Shown in pieces: positions 9,046 through 18,100 of a DNA stretch of 62,152 nucleotides. Positions within the stretch are counted from its first letter, which is position 1; each line of letters opens with the position of its first letter. The position numbers were made by a program, and so were the translations under genes. The DNA is from Lachnospiraceae bacterium (lineage in GTDB: Bacteria > Bacillota > Clostridia > Lachnospirales > Lachnospiraceae). The stretch lies in NCBI GenBank assembly GCA_021201665.1, contig JAJQEO010000001.1:1-62152 (forward strand), written 5' to 3'. The notes under the pieces were generated by a model. That model did no database searches and was not told the DNA's origin. It was given only the letters and a program-made list of their open reading frames with translations.

Positions 9046-12000
9046 ATGAAAGTAGAAAAACTGAGAGTGAATCAGATTGAGAATCCGCTGGGGTATGCGA
9101 TTGATCCGCTGAGCTTTTCGTGGGTCGTGACAGAATGCGAAAGCAGGCAGAAATGGGCGCGGATCCGTGTAGCGGAGGCTTGCGGCTGCCAGCAGATGCT
9201 TGCTGGGGTTTCAGACTGTCAGCATCTGACTCCTGAGGCTTCTGCCTGCCGACAGCCGACACCTGAGGTTTCTGGTGAGCAGCAGCAGATGTCGGCGGCC
9301 TCCCTCTTTGACCGAGCAGAGCTTCTTTTTGACGGCGGTGAGGACGCGGAAGCAGACAGCATGGATTATCAGGTTTCGCTGGCATTAAAGCCGCGTACCG
9401 GATATCTCTGGCAGGTGACGGTGATGGCCGAGAGCGGCGAGTCGGTGTCTGCTGTCGGGCGTTTTGAGACCGGAAAGATGGACGAGCCGTGGGTCGGGCA
9501 GTGGATTTCTCCGAAGAAGGAAGAAAAATCTGCTGACCTGACAGAAGCAGATTCGTCCGATGCACAGAAAGAGGATGCTTCCAGACAGACTGTAGATGCT
9601 TCCGGGCAGGATCTGGATGATGAAAATCAGATTTCTGCAATTCTCGCGAAAAAGTTTTATATAGAAGAATCATGGAAAGTATCAGAAAATGAAAATGCGT
9701 CGTGCGGTGCAAAGCTTTATATCTGCGGCCTCGGTGTTTATGAATGCTGGATCAATGGCCAGAAGGTGGGAGAGGAATATCTGGCACCGGGCTATCATTC
9801 TTATGATTTCCATTTGCAGGCACAGACCTATGATGCAGCTCCGTACCTGAAGCCGGGAGAAAACGAGATATGCATCTGGCTCGGAGAAGGCTGGTTTAAG
9901 GGACGCCTTGGATTTGACGGAGGATTTACGGATATCTACGGCGACCGCCTGTACGCGATCGCGGAGCTGTATGTGAAAAACCAGGACGGCGAAACACTGG
10001 CGGTCCGGACAGATGATACCTGGGAGAGTCGGATTTCGCCGGTGATCTTTAATAATATCTATGACGGGGAAGTGTACGACGCCAGACGAGAATATTGGTC
10101 GGTTTCTGTGATGGAGGGTCACGCTGCAAATTCTGAGGCCATTGATGCAGCAGGCTCGGGTCAGGCAGATGTATTTGCGATTGGCTCGGTTGAGCTTGCG
10201 GCCCCGACAGACCCGCAGCACGGTGAGATCGTCCCATGTGGCTCTTTAGTTGATCGCTACGGTCTTCCGATTGTCAAGAAGGAATCCTTTGTGGCAAAGG
10301 AACTGATCCACACGCCGAAGGGCGAGACGGTGCTGGACTTTGGGCAGGAGATTACCGGCTGGGTGGAGATCGACTGCGATTTCCCGGAGGGGACGAGGAT
10401 CACGCTCTCCGCGGGCGAGATTCTGCAGAATGACTGCTTTTACCGTGATAATTTAAGGACCGCGAAGGCGGAGTTTACTTATATTTCAAATGGGAAAAAG
10501 GCACTGGTGAGGCCGCACTTTACGTTTTATGGGTTCCGGTATATGAAGGTGGAATGTGTGCCGGCTGCATCGGATTCTGGCGTGGAATCGAGATTGCAAA
10601 ATATGGCAGATCATGCGAATGCAATTCCTGTGAGGGCAGATCAATTCACCGCATGGCATCTGCGCAGTGATTTTGACCAGATCGGTCAGATTGAGACGGG
10701 GAATGCGAAGGTCAACCGGCTCTTTTCCAACGCGCTCTGGGGACAGAAGGACAACTTTCTGGATGTGCCGACGGACTGCCCGCAGCGCGACGAGCGTCTT
10801 GGCTGGACCGGGGACGCGCAGGTCTTCTCAGAGACCGCCTGCTACAATATGTATATGCCGGCCTTTTACCGCAAATATCTCTGGGATATGCGCGCGGAGC
10901 AGAGCATCCTGGGCGGCTCTGTGCCGAACGTGGTGCCGCGCCTGAAGCGGGGGATGGTGGCAGAGCATGGCTCCTGCCCGTGGGCGGACGCCGGAGTCAT
11001 TATTCCCTGGAATGTCTATCAGCATTACGGCAGCAAAACCCTGCTGGCGGAGACCTACCCCGGCATGAAGGCCTGGGTGGACTGCCAGAGAAAACGGGAG
11101 GAGGCCATCAGCGATCCGGAAGGAGACGGAAAAGAGAGACATCTGGTGAAGGACGGCTTCCACTTTGCAGACTGGCTGGCGCTGGACAATGACCAGCCGG
11201 GACCGTTCGGAGCCACAGACCCGCTCTATATCGCCAGCGCGTACTACTACCGCTGCGCGGATATCGTGGCGCAGTCCGCCGAGATTCTCGGTTACGAAGA
11301 GGCAAAAGAATACCGGGAGCTGGCGGACGCGATCAAACAGGCGATCCGTAAGAAATATTTTGATGAAAATGGTCTCTGCATATGCAAGACCCAGACCGGA
11401 TCAGCGATCGCAATTTGCTTCGGACTGACAGAAACGACAATGCCAACGGATGTGCATGGATGTGCCGAAGAGCCAGTGCCAACGGACGGTCAGGAGGGTG
11501 CCGGTGAGCCGATTCCAACTGATGCGAAGACATGTGCAGCCAGAATGGCTGCGGAAGACGCATTGACATATGCAGACGAACACAAAGCACACAGCTTCAT
11601 GCAGCAGGAAGGCGATGCCCTGGAGTCGCGTGTGAAGGCGAACAACGACCACCTCAATACCGGCTTTGTCGGGACAACGATGCTTTGCCCGGCTCTCACC
11701 GCGACCGGCCACAATGATACGGCAGTGACTCTTCTGCTAAATGAAGATTTCCCGAGCTGGCTCTACAGCGTCAACCTGGGAGCGACGACGATCTGGGAGC
11801 GCTGGGATTCCGTGGCGCCGGACGGCACCATCAGCGCGGAGGGCATGAACAGCCTGAACCATTACAGCTACGGGAGCATAGAGGCGTGGATGTACGGATA
11901 TGTGTGCGGCGTTCGCCCGGCAGAGCCGGGATTCCGGCGCGCTGTATTGGAGCCGCATCCGGATCAGAGACTGCAGTTCGCGAATGGAAAACTGGAGACG

Positions 12001-12147
12001 CCGATGGGGCTTTATGAGAGCAGCTGGAGCTATGATGAAAACGGAAATGTGACCTACACATTCACCGTGCCGTTTAACGCCGAGGCAGAACTGCAGCTGC
12101 CGGATGGACGGACAGCTGTGCTGACGGCAGGGACATGGGAATATTGA
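9046..12147 (+). CDS. Alpha-L-rhamnosidase, glycoside hydrolase family 78
   Basis: A 1033-residue enzyme that hydrolyses terminal alpha-L-rhamnose from plant glycosides, pectin side chains or bacterial polysaccharides. An N-terminal Bac_rhamnosid_N-like region (LGVYECWINGQKVGEEYLAP) leads to a beta-sandwich and then the (alpha/alpha)6 catalytic barrel. That barrel carries DVPTDCPQRDERLGWTGDAQ with the catalytic acid cluster, and later LGATTIWERWDS. No signal peptide, so it is probably cytoplasmic. It is longer than typical relatives (roughly 850-900) because of two in-frame repeat expansions: four 10-residue units in the N-terminal domain and three 12-residue units in the catalytic domain. 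Followed by an esterase gene, plausibly co-transcribed. Confidence 0.92.
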   Translation: MKVEKLRVNQIENPLGYAIDPLSFSWVVTECESRQKWARIRVAEACGCQQMLAGVSDCQHLTPEASACRQPTPEVSGEQQQMSAASLFDRAELLFDGGEDAEADSMDYQVSLALKPRTGYLWQVTVMAESGESVSAVGRFETGKMDEPWVGQWISPKKEEKSADLTEADSSDAQKEDASRQTVDASGQDLDDENQISAILAKKFYIEESWKVSENENASCGAKLYICGLGVYECWINGQKVGEEYLAPGYHSYDFHLQAQTYDAAPYLKPGENEICIWLGEGWFKGRLGFDGGFTDIYGDRLYAIAELYVKNQDGETLAVRTDDTWESRISPVIFNNIYDGEVYDARREYWSVSVMEGHAANSEAIDAAGSGQADVFAIGSVELAAPTDPQHGEIVPCGSLVDRYGLPIVKKESFVAKELIHTPKGETVLDFGQEITGWVEIDCDFPEGTRITLSAGEILQNDCFYRDNLRTAKAEFTYISNGKKALVRPHFTFYGFRYMKVECVPAASDSGVESRLQNMADHANAIPVRADQFTAWHLRSDFDQIGQIETGNAKVNRLFSNALWGQKDNFLDVPTDCPQRDERLGWTGDAQVFSETACYNMYMPAFYRKYLWDMRAEQSILGGSVPNVVPRLKRGMVAEHGSCPWADAGVIIPWNVYQHYGSKTLLAETYPGMKAWVDCQRKREEAISDPEGDGKERHLVKDGFHFADWLALDNDQPGPFGATDPLYIASAYYYRCADIVAQSAEILGYEEAKEYRELADAIKQAIRKKYFDENGLCICKTQTGSAIAICFGLTETTMPTDVHGCAEEPVPTDGQEGAGEPIPTDAKTCAARMAAEDALTYADEHKAHSFMQQEGDALESRVKANNDHLNTGFVGTTMLCPALTATGHNDTAVTLLLNEDFPSWLYSVNLGATTIWERWDSVAPDGTISAEGMNSLNHYSYGSIEAWMYGYVCGVRPAEPGFRRAVLEPHPDQRLQFANGKLETPMGLYESSWSYDENGNVTYTFTVPFNAEAELQLPDGRTAVLTAGTWEY
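9178..9297 (+). repeat. Four-copy 30-bp in-frame tandem repeat in the GH78 gene
   Basis: Units start at 9178, 9208, 9238 and 9268 and encode ACGCQQMLAG, VSDCQHLTPE, ASACRQPTPE and VSGEQQQMSA. The insertion lies between two strands of the N-terminal domain and preserves the frame. Confidence 0.85.
11437..11544 (+). repeat. Three-copy 36-bp in-frame tandem repeat in the GH78 catalytic domain
   Basis: Units encode TMPTDVHGCAEE, PVPTDGQEGAGE and PIPTDAKTCAAR. They interrupt the stretch between SAIAICFGLT and the segment leading to HLNTGFVGT, probably in a surface loop. Confidence 0.85.
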
Positions 12148-12226
12148 GGGAAATGGATGCCTTTATATTGCGCATTGCAAAGGACATTATGGTGACAAAT
12201 AGGCCTGGAGAAAGGAAAAATCATTT

Positions 12227-13171
12227 ATGAATCAGGAACTGAGAACACTTGTAGACAAAATGAAAAAAGAGCTGGCGCAGGAGGTTCAGAAGATGAACCT
12301 GGCGAACCAGATGATGGAAATTGACGGAATCCGGCATACCCTTCCGCTGGAAGGACGGACGCTGGACATGGTGTACTATCCGGTAAAGACGGAAAACGGG
12401 ACTGCTTCGGAGAAAAAGGCTCCTCTGCTCATCGGATTTTACGGCGGCGGCTTTCTCTTCGGCGGCTGCGCGATGAATGACTACATGTGGCAGGCACTCA
12501 GCAGTCAGCTGGGGGTGAATGTAGCGTCAATCGGATATCGGAAGTCCCCGGATCACATGTGGCGTGACGTCCTGGATGACGGATATGACGCGTCCGTTTA
12601 TCTGAAAGAGCATGCGGAGGAGTTTGGTTTTGACCCGGAACACATTTCCGTGTTTGGCTGCAGCGCAGGCGCTTCGCTGGCGACCAGAACGGCGCTGTAT
12701 GCGAAACAGAAAGGGAATCTGTTTTTTGACAATCAGATACTGATGTATCCCTTCGTGGATCTGGTGACGGATCCGCTCCAAAAGGGCGAGGGAAGTCTGA
12801 GCGGACCGATCATGTACGTGTTCAACGAGCTTCACTGCCGGGAGGAGGAAGCCAGGCTGCCGCTCGTCTCGCCTGTATTTGCGACGACAGAGGAATTGCG
12901 TGGCATGCCCAATACCGTGATCGTGCTGTCGGAAAATGACTGCCTGCGCGCGGAAGGACAGAAATACGGCGAGCTGCTTGCGGATGCGGGTGTCCCGGTC
13001 TACATGACCTGCATGGAAGGGATGCCGCACGGATTCTTTGAGGCCGGCTTTGGCGTCCGCGGCGAGGAGCTGGAATTCCTGGGCGAGGCAGTGCTTTCCG
13101 GCATAAAGGATGGAACGATCCCGCAGAAATCAGCGGAGTCGATGGAGTTTATCAAGAGGCATCTTGTATAA
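12227..13171 (+). CDS. Alpha/beta hydrolase fold-3 esterase
   Basis: A 314-residue cytoplasmic carboxylesterase related to hormone-sensitive lipase. The oxyanion motif reads YGGGFLFGG in place of HGGG, and the nucleophile elbow is GCSAGASLA. The Asp is probably in VLSENDCLRAEGQ and the His in MPHGFFEAGFG near the C-terminus. The ATG at 12227 is preceded by GGAGAAAGG. It starts 79 bp after the rhamnosidase, so it could deacylate rhamnose-containing or other esterified glycans released by that enzyme; this is inference from position only. Confidence 0.82.
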   Translation: MNQELRTLVDKMKKELAQEVQKMNLANQMMEIDGIRHTLPLEGRTLDMVYYPVKTENGTASEKKAPLLIGFYGGGFLFGGCAMNDYMWQALSSQLGVNVASIGYRKSPDHMWRDVLDDGYDASVYLKEHAEEFGFDPEHISVFGCSAGASLATRTALYAKQKGNLFFDNQILMYPFVDLVTDPLQKGEGSLSGPIMYVFNELHCREEEARLPLVSPVFATTEELRGMPNTVIVLSENDCLRAEGQKYGELLADAGVPVYMTCMEGMPHGFFEAGFGVRGEELEFLGEAVLSGIKDGTIPQKSAESMEFIKRHLV

Positions 13172-13252
13172 TCAGGATTTTTTATGCTGAAGAAAATCTT
13201 GTTTACATAGAGAGATCGTTGGTGCCTGGCTTTGCGTGAAAAATGACGGCGG

Positions 13253-13738
13253 TCACGAAGAGAGGCTTCCCACTGTATGGATCAGCATGGTAAGCTCTCC
13301 GCCGTCTTCGCTGACGGCGGTTACGCGCAGCAGGTCCTCTTCCTGCTCAATCGTGAAATCAGAAATCTCCACCAGCGCGGTCCCCATGGACGCGGTCGGT
13401 GTAGTCTCCTCGCGCACGAAAAGCTCGTAGAGCGAACCGTCATAATAGTAAATATAAGTACAGGTCGCTGTTTCGGCACTGTCATCAGAGTGCAGAGCGA
13501 GCGCCGGAATCTCTTCTACGGACGAAAAGGAGATCAGTCCTTCCGAATCGTACTGGCGGATCTTCTCCGCGACATAAGCGACCGCGGTGCGCGAGGTATA
13601 ATTCTCCTCCAGGCTGGATACGCTGTTCTGATAGACCAGCGCGCCGGTACCCGCCAGGATCAGCGCGAACAGCGCAAAGGTAATCAGCAGAAGAAAGGTA
13701 AACAGAAAATCTGTGCTGTGCTGTTTTTTGCGGTACAT
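13253..13738 (-). CDS. DUF4860-type pseudopilin-like protein
   Basis: A 161-residue protein with a positively charged start (MYRKKQHSTDF), one long hydrophobic helix (LFTFLLLITFALFALILAG) and an extracytoplasmic domain with SRTAVAYVAEKIRQYD and YIYYYDGSLYELF. This is the pattern of DUF4860 proteins found with type II/IV-pilus-like genes in Clostridia. The start at 13738 follows GGGGTG; a longer form to 13762 is possible. It is the last gene of the cluster transglutaminase-lipoprotein, GspF, pseudopilin, DUF4860. Confidence 0.72.
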   Translation of the reverse strand: MYRKKQHSTDFLFTFLLLITFALFALILAGTGALVYQNSVSSLEENYTSRTAVAYVAEKIRQYDSEGLISFSSVEEIPALALHSDDSAETATCTYIYYYDGSLYELFVREETTPTASMGTALVEISDFTIEQEEDLLRVTAVSEDGGELTMLIHTVGSLSS

Positions 13739-13781
13739 ATTAACACCCCAAATCTGGAACATCTCAAAGCTTCCGGGACTT

Positions 13782-13886
13782 CAGCATTACAAAAAATACA
13801 AAAAGCAGAGAAACCAATCCTTACATGAGCATTACAAGAACAGAAAAACCAATCGTTGCATGAGCACTACAACATAAGCACTACAA
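13782..13886. repeat. 35-bp imperfect tandem repeat between pseudopilin genes
   Basis: AAACCAATC recurs at 13811 and 13846 and ATGAGCA(T/C)TACAA follows each, giving about 2.5 units of 35 bp in the 13739-13961 spacer. The period is not a multiple of three. Confidence 0.7.
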
Positions 13887-13961
13887 AGGGCAGGCAGCCA
13901 GATCCATGCCGGGAGATCACAAGGAGGCAGAAAGATCTGCATAAAAAATCTGTGCTGCAGA

Positions 13962-14291
13962 CTATGTCAGCGGAATCACCGTGACGGAAGGCATCAGGTT
14001 CGCCCCCAGTATTTCATAATCTACAACATATTTGTCAGAATCCCAGCTGATCCCATAATGCTGGCATAGATAATCCAGGCTCTCCGGATAAGTGCCTTCT
14101 GTCGCGTAGCACTGCACCGCGCTGCGTGTGATGGCAGTTTGCAGGCTTTTGGCCTGCTCGGCACTCGCCGTCTGGCTGAGCTCACCGGCACCATATATCA
14201 GAAGAAACGCCGCGCAAACGAAGACCGCAGCGGCCGAAAGGATCTGGCGGAGCAGGGAATGGGATTTTTTTTCTTTCACAAAACGATTCAT
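13962..14291 (-). CDS. Small pseudopilin-like membrane-anchored protein
   Basis: A 109-residue protein: basic N-terminus (NRFVKEKKSHSLLRQ), one hydrophobic helix (ILSAAAVFVCAAFLLIYGAG) and a short outer domain with TRSAVQCYATEGTYPESLDYL, typical of small pilin-like subunits. No classical prepilin peptidase G/F-T-E site is visible, so processing is uncertain. The ATG at 14291 has a weak ribosome site. Its stop lies upstream of the DUF4860 gene and it starts 18 bp after the GspF stop, suggesting translational coupling. Confidence 0.65.
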   Translation of the reverse strand: MNRFVKEKKSHSLLRQILSAAAVFVCAAFLLIYGAGELSQTASAEQAKSLQTAITRSAVQCYATEGTYPESLDYLCQHYGISWDSDKYVVDYEILGANLMPSVTVIPLT

Positions 14292-14309
14292 GGAACACCT
14301 GTCTTTCAA

Positions 14310-15350
14310 CTATCCAATGTTTGACATGACACCCAGCAGGGGGAGCATGACTGAGACGAGGATCAGGCCGGTCAGGACGGAGAGGACGGCCGTGATGGCC
14401 GGCTCGAGCGCCCCCACGGCTGACTGGATGCGGGCGTCCGCGTCCTCCTGGCAGCGTGTGGAAACCTCTTCCAGAGCGGTCTCGGCGGAGCCGGTGCGGA
14501 AACCGATGGAGACCATGCGCGCGTTCAGTCCGGTGAAGACGCCGGATTCGTGCAGTGCCTCACCGAAATCCAGCCCCTCGTCCATTTTCTGAGAGGCCAG
14601 CTCCAGCCTCTGGCGTGCCGCCGGGTCATCCGTGAGGCCGGCGGCCAGAGAAAAACCCTCGCCCATATCCAGTCCACTGTGCAGAGCCAGTGACAATGTA
14701 TGCGAAAAACGGGAGCAGGTCAGCAGATCACTGACCGTCCGCATGAAAGGCAGATGGTTCAGAAGACTGAGTACTTTTACGCGCAGCTTCTCCGTTTTGA
14801 GGGAGATAAGCACCAGGATCACGACCGCTACAAACAGGACGAGAATGACGGCGGAGGTCCGCTGCATCACGTTGCCGATCCGGAATACGACCGAGGTGAC
14901 GCCCGAAATTTCCATACCGAGCTGCCTGAAGACATCTTCAAAGACGGGCATGACCTGGGACATCAGCACGGCCAGTACAGCGAACAGCATAGCCAGCAGA
15001 ATCAGCGGCCAGGTGAGCGCGTCCCGGATACTGTTGGTCAGCGCACGCTGTCTTTCATAATAGGAGGAAAGGGAGCGCATGACTTCCTCGAGCTCTCCGG
15101 AACGCTCGCCGATCTCGGTCATCCGGACAAAATACTCCGGGAAACAGCCGCTGCCGCGCAGAGCTTCGGCGAATTCGCCGGTCTCCTCGAGTGAGTCATA
15201 GACCTCGCCCAGGATCTCCTGCCCTTCGCCGGGAGGAGAATCCTCCTTTAAAATGGAGATGCCCTCCAGCGTAGAAATGCCGGAGTGCAGAATCATCGCG
15301 AGCTGCCCCGACAAAAAAGCAAGCTCGCTGTCATTTAAAACCTGTCTCAT
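14310..15350 (-). CDS. Type II secretion / type IV pilus inner-membrane platform protein, GspF/PilC family
   Basis: A 346-residue platform protein that organises pseudopilus or pilus assembly. It has two T2SF repeats: one beginning FLSGQLAMILHSGISTLEGI with EYFVRMTEIGERSGELEEVM, the other beginning FSHTLSLALHSGLDMGEGF with LNARMVSIGFRTGSAETALE. Membrane helices lie between and after them (LILLAMLFAVLAVLMSQVMP; the final TGLILVSVMLPLLGVM). The start at 15350 follows GGAAGG. No assembly ATPase or prepilin peptidase gene is in this window, so the system must borrow them from elsewhere or be incomplete. Confidence 0.88.
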   Translation of the reverse strand: MRQVLNDSELAFLSGQLAMILHSGISTLEGISILKEDSPPGEGQEILGEVYDSLEETGEFAEALRGSGCFPEYFVRMTEIGERSGELEEVMRSLSSYYERQRALTNSIRDALTWPLILLAMLFAVLAVLMSQVMPVFEDVFRQLGMEISGVTSVVFRIGNVMQRTSAVILVLFVAVVILVLISLKTEKLRVKVLSLLNHLPFMRTVSDLLTCSRFSHTLSLALHSGLDMGEGFSLAAGLTDDPAARQRLELASQKMDEGLDFGEALHESGVFTGLNARMVSIGFRTGSAETALEEVSTRCQEDADARIQSAVGALEPAITAVLSVLTGLILVSVMLPLLGVMSNIG

Positions 15351-15420
15351 AATCATCCTTCCCGAAATTTCAAATCCTGATTTCCATAGCTGGCTTCCGC
15401 AAATATATAGCATTGAGGCT

Positions 15421-16401
15421 CTACCGCACATACAGTACCGTATAATTGTCGCTGTCGCTCATATACTCCGCTGCAGCCTCCTCATCGCTGCCGGAGGATC
15501 CCAGCGTCGGATCCAGCAGGGTCCAGTTTTCTCCGCTGAACTGGATGGCACTTTCCACCCAGCCGCGTGACTCTATGTACACGTCGATCCAGGCATGGCG
15601 CACGTCCTCCACATAACCGATTACAAGCCTGGCCGGGATGGATACCGAGCGCAGCATGGCGGAAGTCAGAGACGCGTAGTCAAAACAGATGCCCGTACCG
15701 GTAGCGAGCGTCTCGTCGATATCCGGAAGATAGCCGGTTTCCACGGTCGCAGCCTTTTCATAATCGTAGACAATGTGGTTGATGATATAGTCATAAATGT
15801 TATTCAGTGCGTCCAGATCCGTTTCGGCATCCACTGTGAGCTCAGCGGCGAGTTTGACAGCCTCGCTGTCCTCTGTAAAGCTTACGTACTGGTTTGGATA
15901 AAGAAATGGCAGAAACTCACTTTCCAGTTCCACATCCAGTGTACAGGCAAAAAGAGCCGTGTACTGGTCACCGCCGATATTTTCATAGCCGACGACAGCG
16001 TAAGTGCCGTCCCCCGCAGTCAGCGGAAAAGCCGTAACCTCGTCCGCCGTCTCTATAAAATATTTGTAATTCACGCCGTCCGGGCCGGAGATCTGTATAT
16101 TAACCTTCGCGCCGTCTTCCTTCAGCACACAGGTAAAATAGCCCTGGTCAGTATGGGAAAAATCCACATCCAGAAGATCATTGCTGACGCTGTCGTCCGC
16201 TGTCTCAAATACCGGGACCAGGACGGTGGTCTTGCCGGCCTCGTACTGGATGACGGCCGAAGAGGAAGAGTTTTTTCCCGATCCGCCGGAGCCGCCCGAA
16301 GCCGATCCGCATCCGGAGCAAAACAGCACACAGAAGAGCAGCAGGACAAAGAGCAGTACCTCCGGGAAACAGATGCATTGTTTTCTGTATATAATAACCA
16401 C
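15421..16401 (-). CDS. Lipoprotein with transglutaminase-like cysteine protease domain
   Basis: A 326-residue surface protein. The N-terminus has a hydrophobic stretch ending in LFCSGCGSASGG, a lipobox with cysteine near residue 31, then a Ser/Gly linker and a beta-rich region. The C-terminal transglutaminase-like domain shows the triad: Cys in TGTGICFDYASL, His in VRHAWIDVYI and Asp in WTLLDPTLG. Such domains act as proteases or cross-linkers. GTG at 16401 is the best available start, but no clear ribosome site is seen. It is the first gene of the pseudopilin cluster, 70 bp before gspF. Confidence 0.82.
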   Translation of the reverse strand: MVIIYRKQCICFPEVLLFVLLLFCVLFCSGCGSASGGSGGSGKNSSSSAVIQYEAGKTTVLVPVFETADDSVSNDLLDVDFSHTDQGYFTCVLKEDGAKVNIQISGPDGVNYKYFIETADEVTAFPLTAGDGTYAVVGYENIGGDQYTALFACTLDVELESEFLPFLYPNQYVSFTEDSEAVKLAAELTVDAETDLDALNNIYDYIINHIVYDYEKAATVETGYLPDIDETLATGTGICFDYASLTSAMLRSVSIPARLVIGYVEDVRHAWIDVYIESRGWVESAIQFSGENWTLLDPTLGSSGSDEEAAAEYMSDSDNYTVLYVR

Positions 16402-16673
16402 CTCGATGTTATGATACAGGGGCGTGAGCGCGCAGCAGGGAGAAACCCGCAGCAGTCATCCGCAGTATCAACCCCTTTTGCCGCCCGTGTCATGTTTTCA
16501 GATATAAAACAGTATAACAGATCAGAAAAAAAAGAAAAGGGAAAAGTGTTGAAAATTTCAGTGAAAAATACATGAAATCAGTGAGAAAACACCAGAGAGA
16601 AAATGGAAAAAATGAAGATCTTAATCAGAAATAATAAAACCTTGAAAAACCCTTAAAAACAGGAAAAAAGTGG

Positions 16674-16702
16674 TTGACAAACAAAAAATATTGGAGTATC
16701 GT
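16674..16702 (+). promoter_or_regulatory. Predicted promoter of the riboswitch-controlled peptidase gene
   Basis: TTGACA at 16674-16679 and TATCGT at 16697-16702 with 17-bp spacing. The -10 is weak, but the position about 25 bp before the aptamer fits. Confidence 0.55.
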
Positions 16703-16726
16703 AAGGACAATAGAAAAGGATAATTT

Positions 16727-16820
16727 CGATAAAGGCAAACTCGCCGAAAGACGGGGACGCAAAGCCAGGGGTCTAAGGTCTATCTTGTAAAAGAAGGCTA
16801 TGACAGCCGGTTGCCGCATT
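16727..16820 (+). ncRNA. Cyclic di-GMP-I (GEMM-I) riboswitch aptamer
   Basis: The conserved core is unmistakable: AAAGGCAAAC, then CGAAAG, GGGACGCAAAGCC with AGGGGTCTAAGG, a variable stem, and ATGACAGCCGGTTGCCG. These are the P2 helix with its GNRA-type loop, the J1/2 and ligand-binding bases, and the tetraloop-receptor side of class I c-di-GMP aptamers. An intrinsic terminator lies 140 bases downstream, before the peptidase gene, so control is probably by transcription termination. Confidence 0.93.
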
Positions 16821-16958
16821 TCCATTTACTTTGCAGATAAACAGACAGCAGACAGGGATTCAGGCAGACAGAGTAAATGGTACATAGTAAAGATATTCAT
16901 CTGGATATTCCGAAAGGAGTATTATTTTTAGATAAATATCTTTATTAAAGATGCCAGA

Positions 16959-16997
16959 GGCAACCGCTGATTGATGATTAATCGGGCGGTTTTTTTG
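16959..16997 (+). terminator. Riboswitch expression-platform terminator
   Basis: AACCGCTGATT pairs with AATCGGGCGGTT and is followed by a run of seven Ts. GGCAACCG at 16959-16966 is perfectly complementary to CGGTTGCC at 16808-16815 at the 3' edge of the aptamer, so an antiterminator pairing is possible. Confidence 0.8.
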
Positions 16998-17065
16998 TTC
17001 GATAATTACTTTTCGGCAAATATATTTATTAATAAGGGTCAGTTTAAAGACAGGAGGGATATTGT

Positions 17066-18040
17066 ATGAAAGGTGACCAGCTAAAGGAATTCTTCAAAAA
17101 AACATCTGTGAAAGTTACCGGAATAGCACTGGCGGCGGCCATCGCCGTCGGAAGCATCTGGGCGGCAAATTATCAGGCGACGTCCATACCGGAGCTGGTG
17201 TCAAACATTGATACGGAAGAGGTGGTATCGGTTTCAGAGGACGAGGTACCGCTTTCCACAACAAAGGTGACGACATCCACCAAGACGACTAAGAAGACGA
17301 CTACAGCTACGGCGAAGAAGAAGGCGACGAAGACCTACTCCTCGACCGGCAAGGCGACGACGAAGACCACGACCAAGACATCTACATCGAAGACTTCATC
17401 CGCTACCAAGAAGACCACGACCAAGACTTCGGTGAAGACGCAGACCACAAGCAAGTATACCAAGGGATCCAAGAAGTATAAGAAGACCACGACGACCAAG
17501 ACCACCGTGACGAAGACAGTTGTGACGACTACAACAGCGAGCAGCTCTTCAAGCTCTTCTACGGCATCGACCACGAGTACAACGGCGACGACGATTGAAG
17601 CGCTTGCGCCGAAGGTGGACAGCAGAGTCGTTACTGCGTGGAACAAGCTGGGATTCAGCTTTGTGATTAACTCCAGTGTTTCTTATTCGGGTCTGTTTGA
17701 CGCAAAGTCTCAGACGATCACGCTGAAGACAGCAGATGACACCGTATATCACGAGTTAGGACATTTTGTAGCATTTGTAGCAGGAAATGTTGACCTGTCC
17801 TCCTCCTTTATCACTGTTTACAATGCAGAGAAGGATCTGGTTACTTCGTATAACAAGGCTTATGTGACACAGGACAGCTCCGAGTACTTCGCTGAGTCCT
17901 TCAAGGAATACACACTGGATCCTGCGACACTGAAGGCATCAAGGCCGCAGACCTACGCGGCAATCGAGGCGGCACTGAACAAGATTACGACAGCTCAGAT
18001 CACAAAGATCGCTACCGTGTATGCGGCAGTGTGGAGCTAA
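17066..18040 (+). CDS. Secreted zinc metallopeptidase, Pro-Pro endopeptidase / anthrax lethal factor-like (ATLF) family
   Basis: A 324-residue exported protein. Residues 10-35 form a signal peptide or anchor; residues 62-180 are an extreme Thr/Lys/Ser-rich linker of low complexity that could span or bind the cell wall. The catalytic domain follows: HELGH at 229-233 supplies two His ligands and the general base Glu, and SSEYFAESFKEY at 271-282 supplies a third ligand (likely Glu277), followed by LKASRPQTY. The EYFAESF and PQTY segments closely resemble what I recall of Clostridioides difficile PPEP-1 (Zmp1), which cleaves Pro-Pro bonds in surface adhesins and is also controlled by a c-di-GMP-I riboswitch. 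GGAGGG precedes the ATG. Substrate specificity is inferred. Confidence 0.82.
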   Translation: MKGDQLKEFFKKTSVKVTGIALAAAIAVGSIWAANYQATSIPELVSNIDTEEVVSVSEDEVPLSTTKVTTSTKTTKKTTTATAKKKATKTYSSTGKATTKTTTKTSTSKTSSATKKTTTKTSVKTQTTSKYTKGSKKYKKTTTTKTTVTKTVVTTTTASSSSSSSTASTTSTTATTIEALAPKVDSRVVTAWNKLGFSFVINSSVSYSGLFDAKSQTITLKTADDTVYHELGHFVAFVAGNVDLSSSFITVYNAEKDLVTSYNKAYVTQDSSEYFAESFKEYTLDPATLKASRPQTYAAIEAALNKITTAQITKIATVYAAVWS

Positions 18041-18100
18041 GACAGATTATTGAAATGGAGATACTGCTCAGATAGTTTTTTAAACATCTGAAAAGCAATA

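Noticed and set aside
16625-16825. Minus-strand frame over the riboswitch
   Set aside because: It overlaps the conserved aptamer and has no family or ribosome site.
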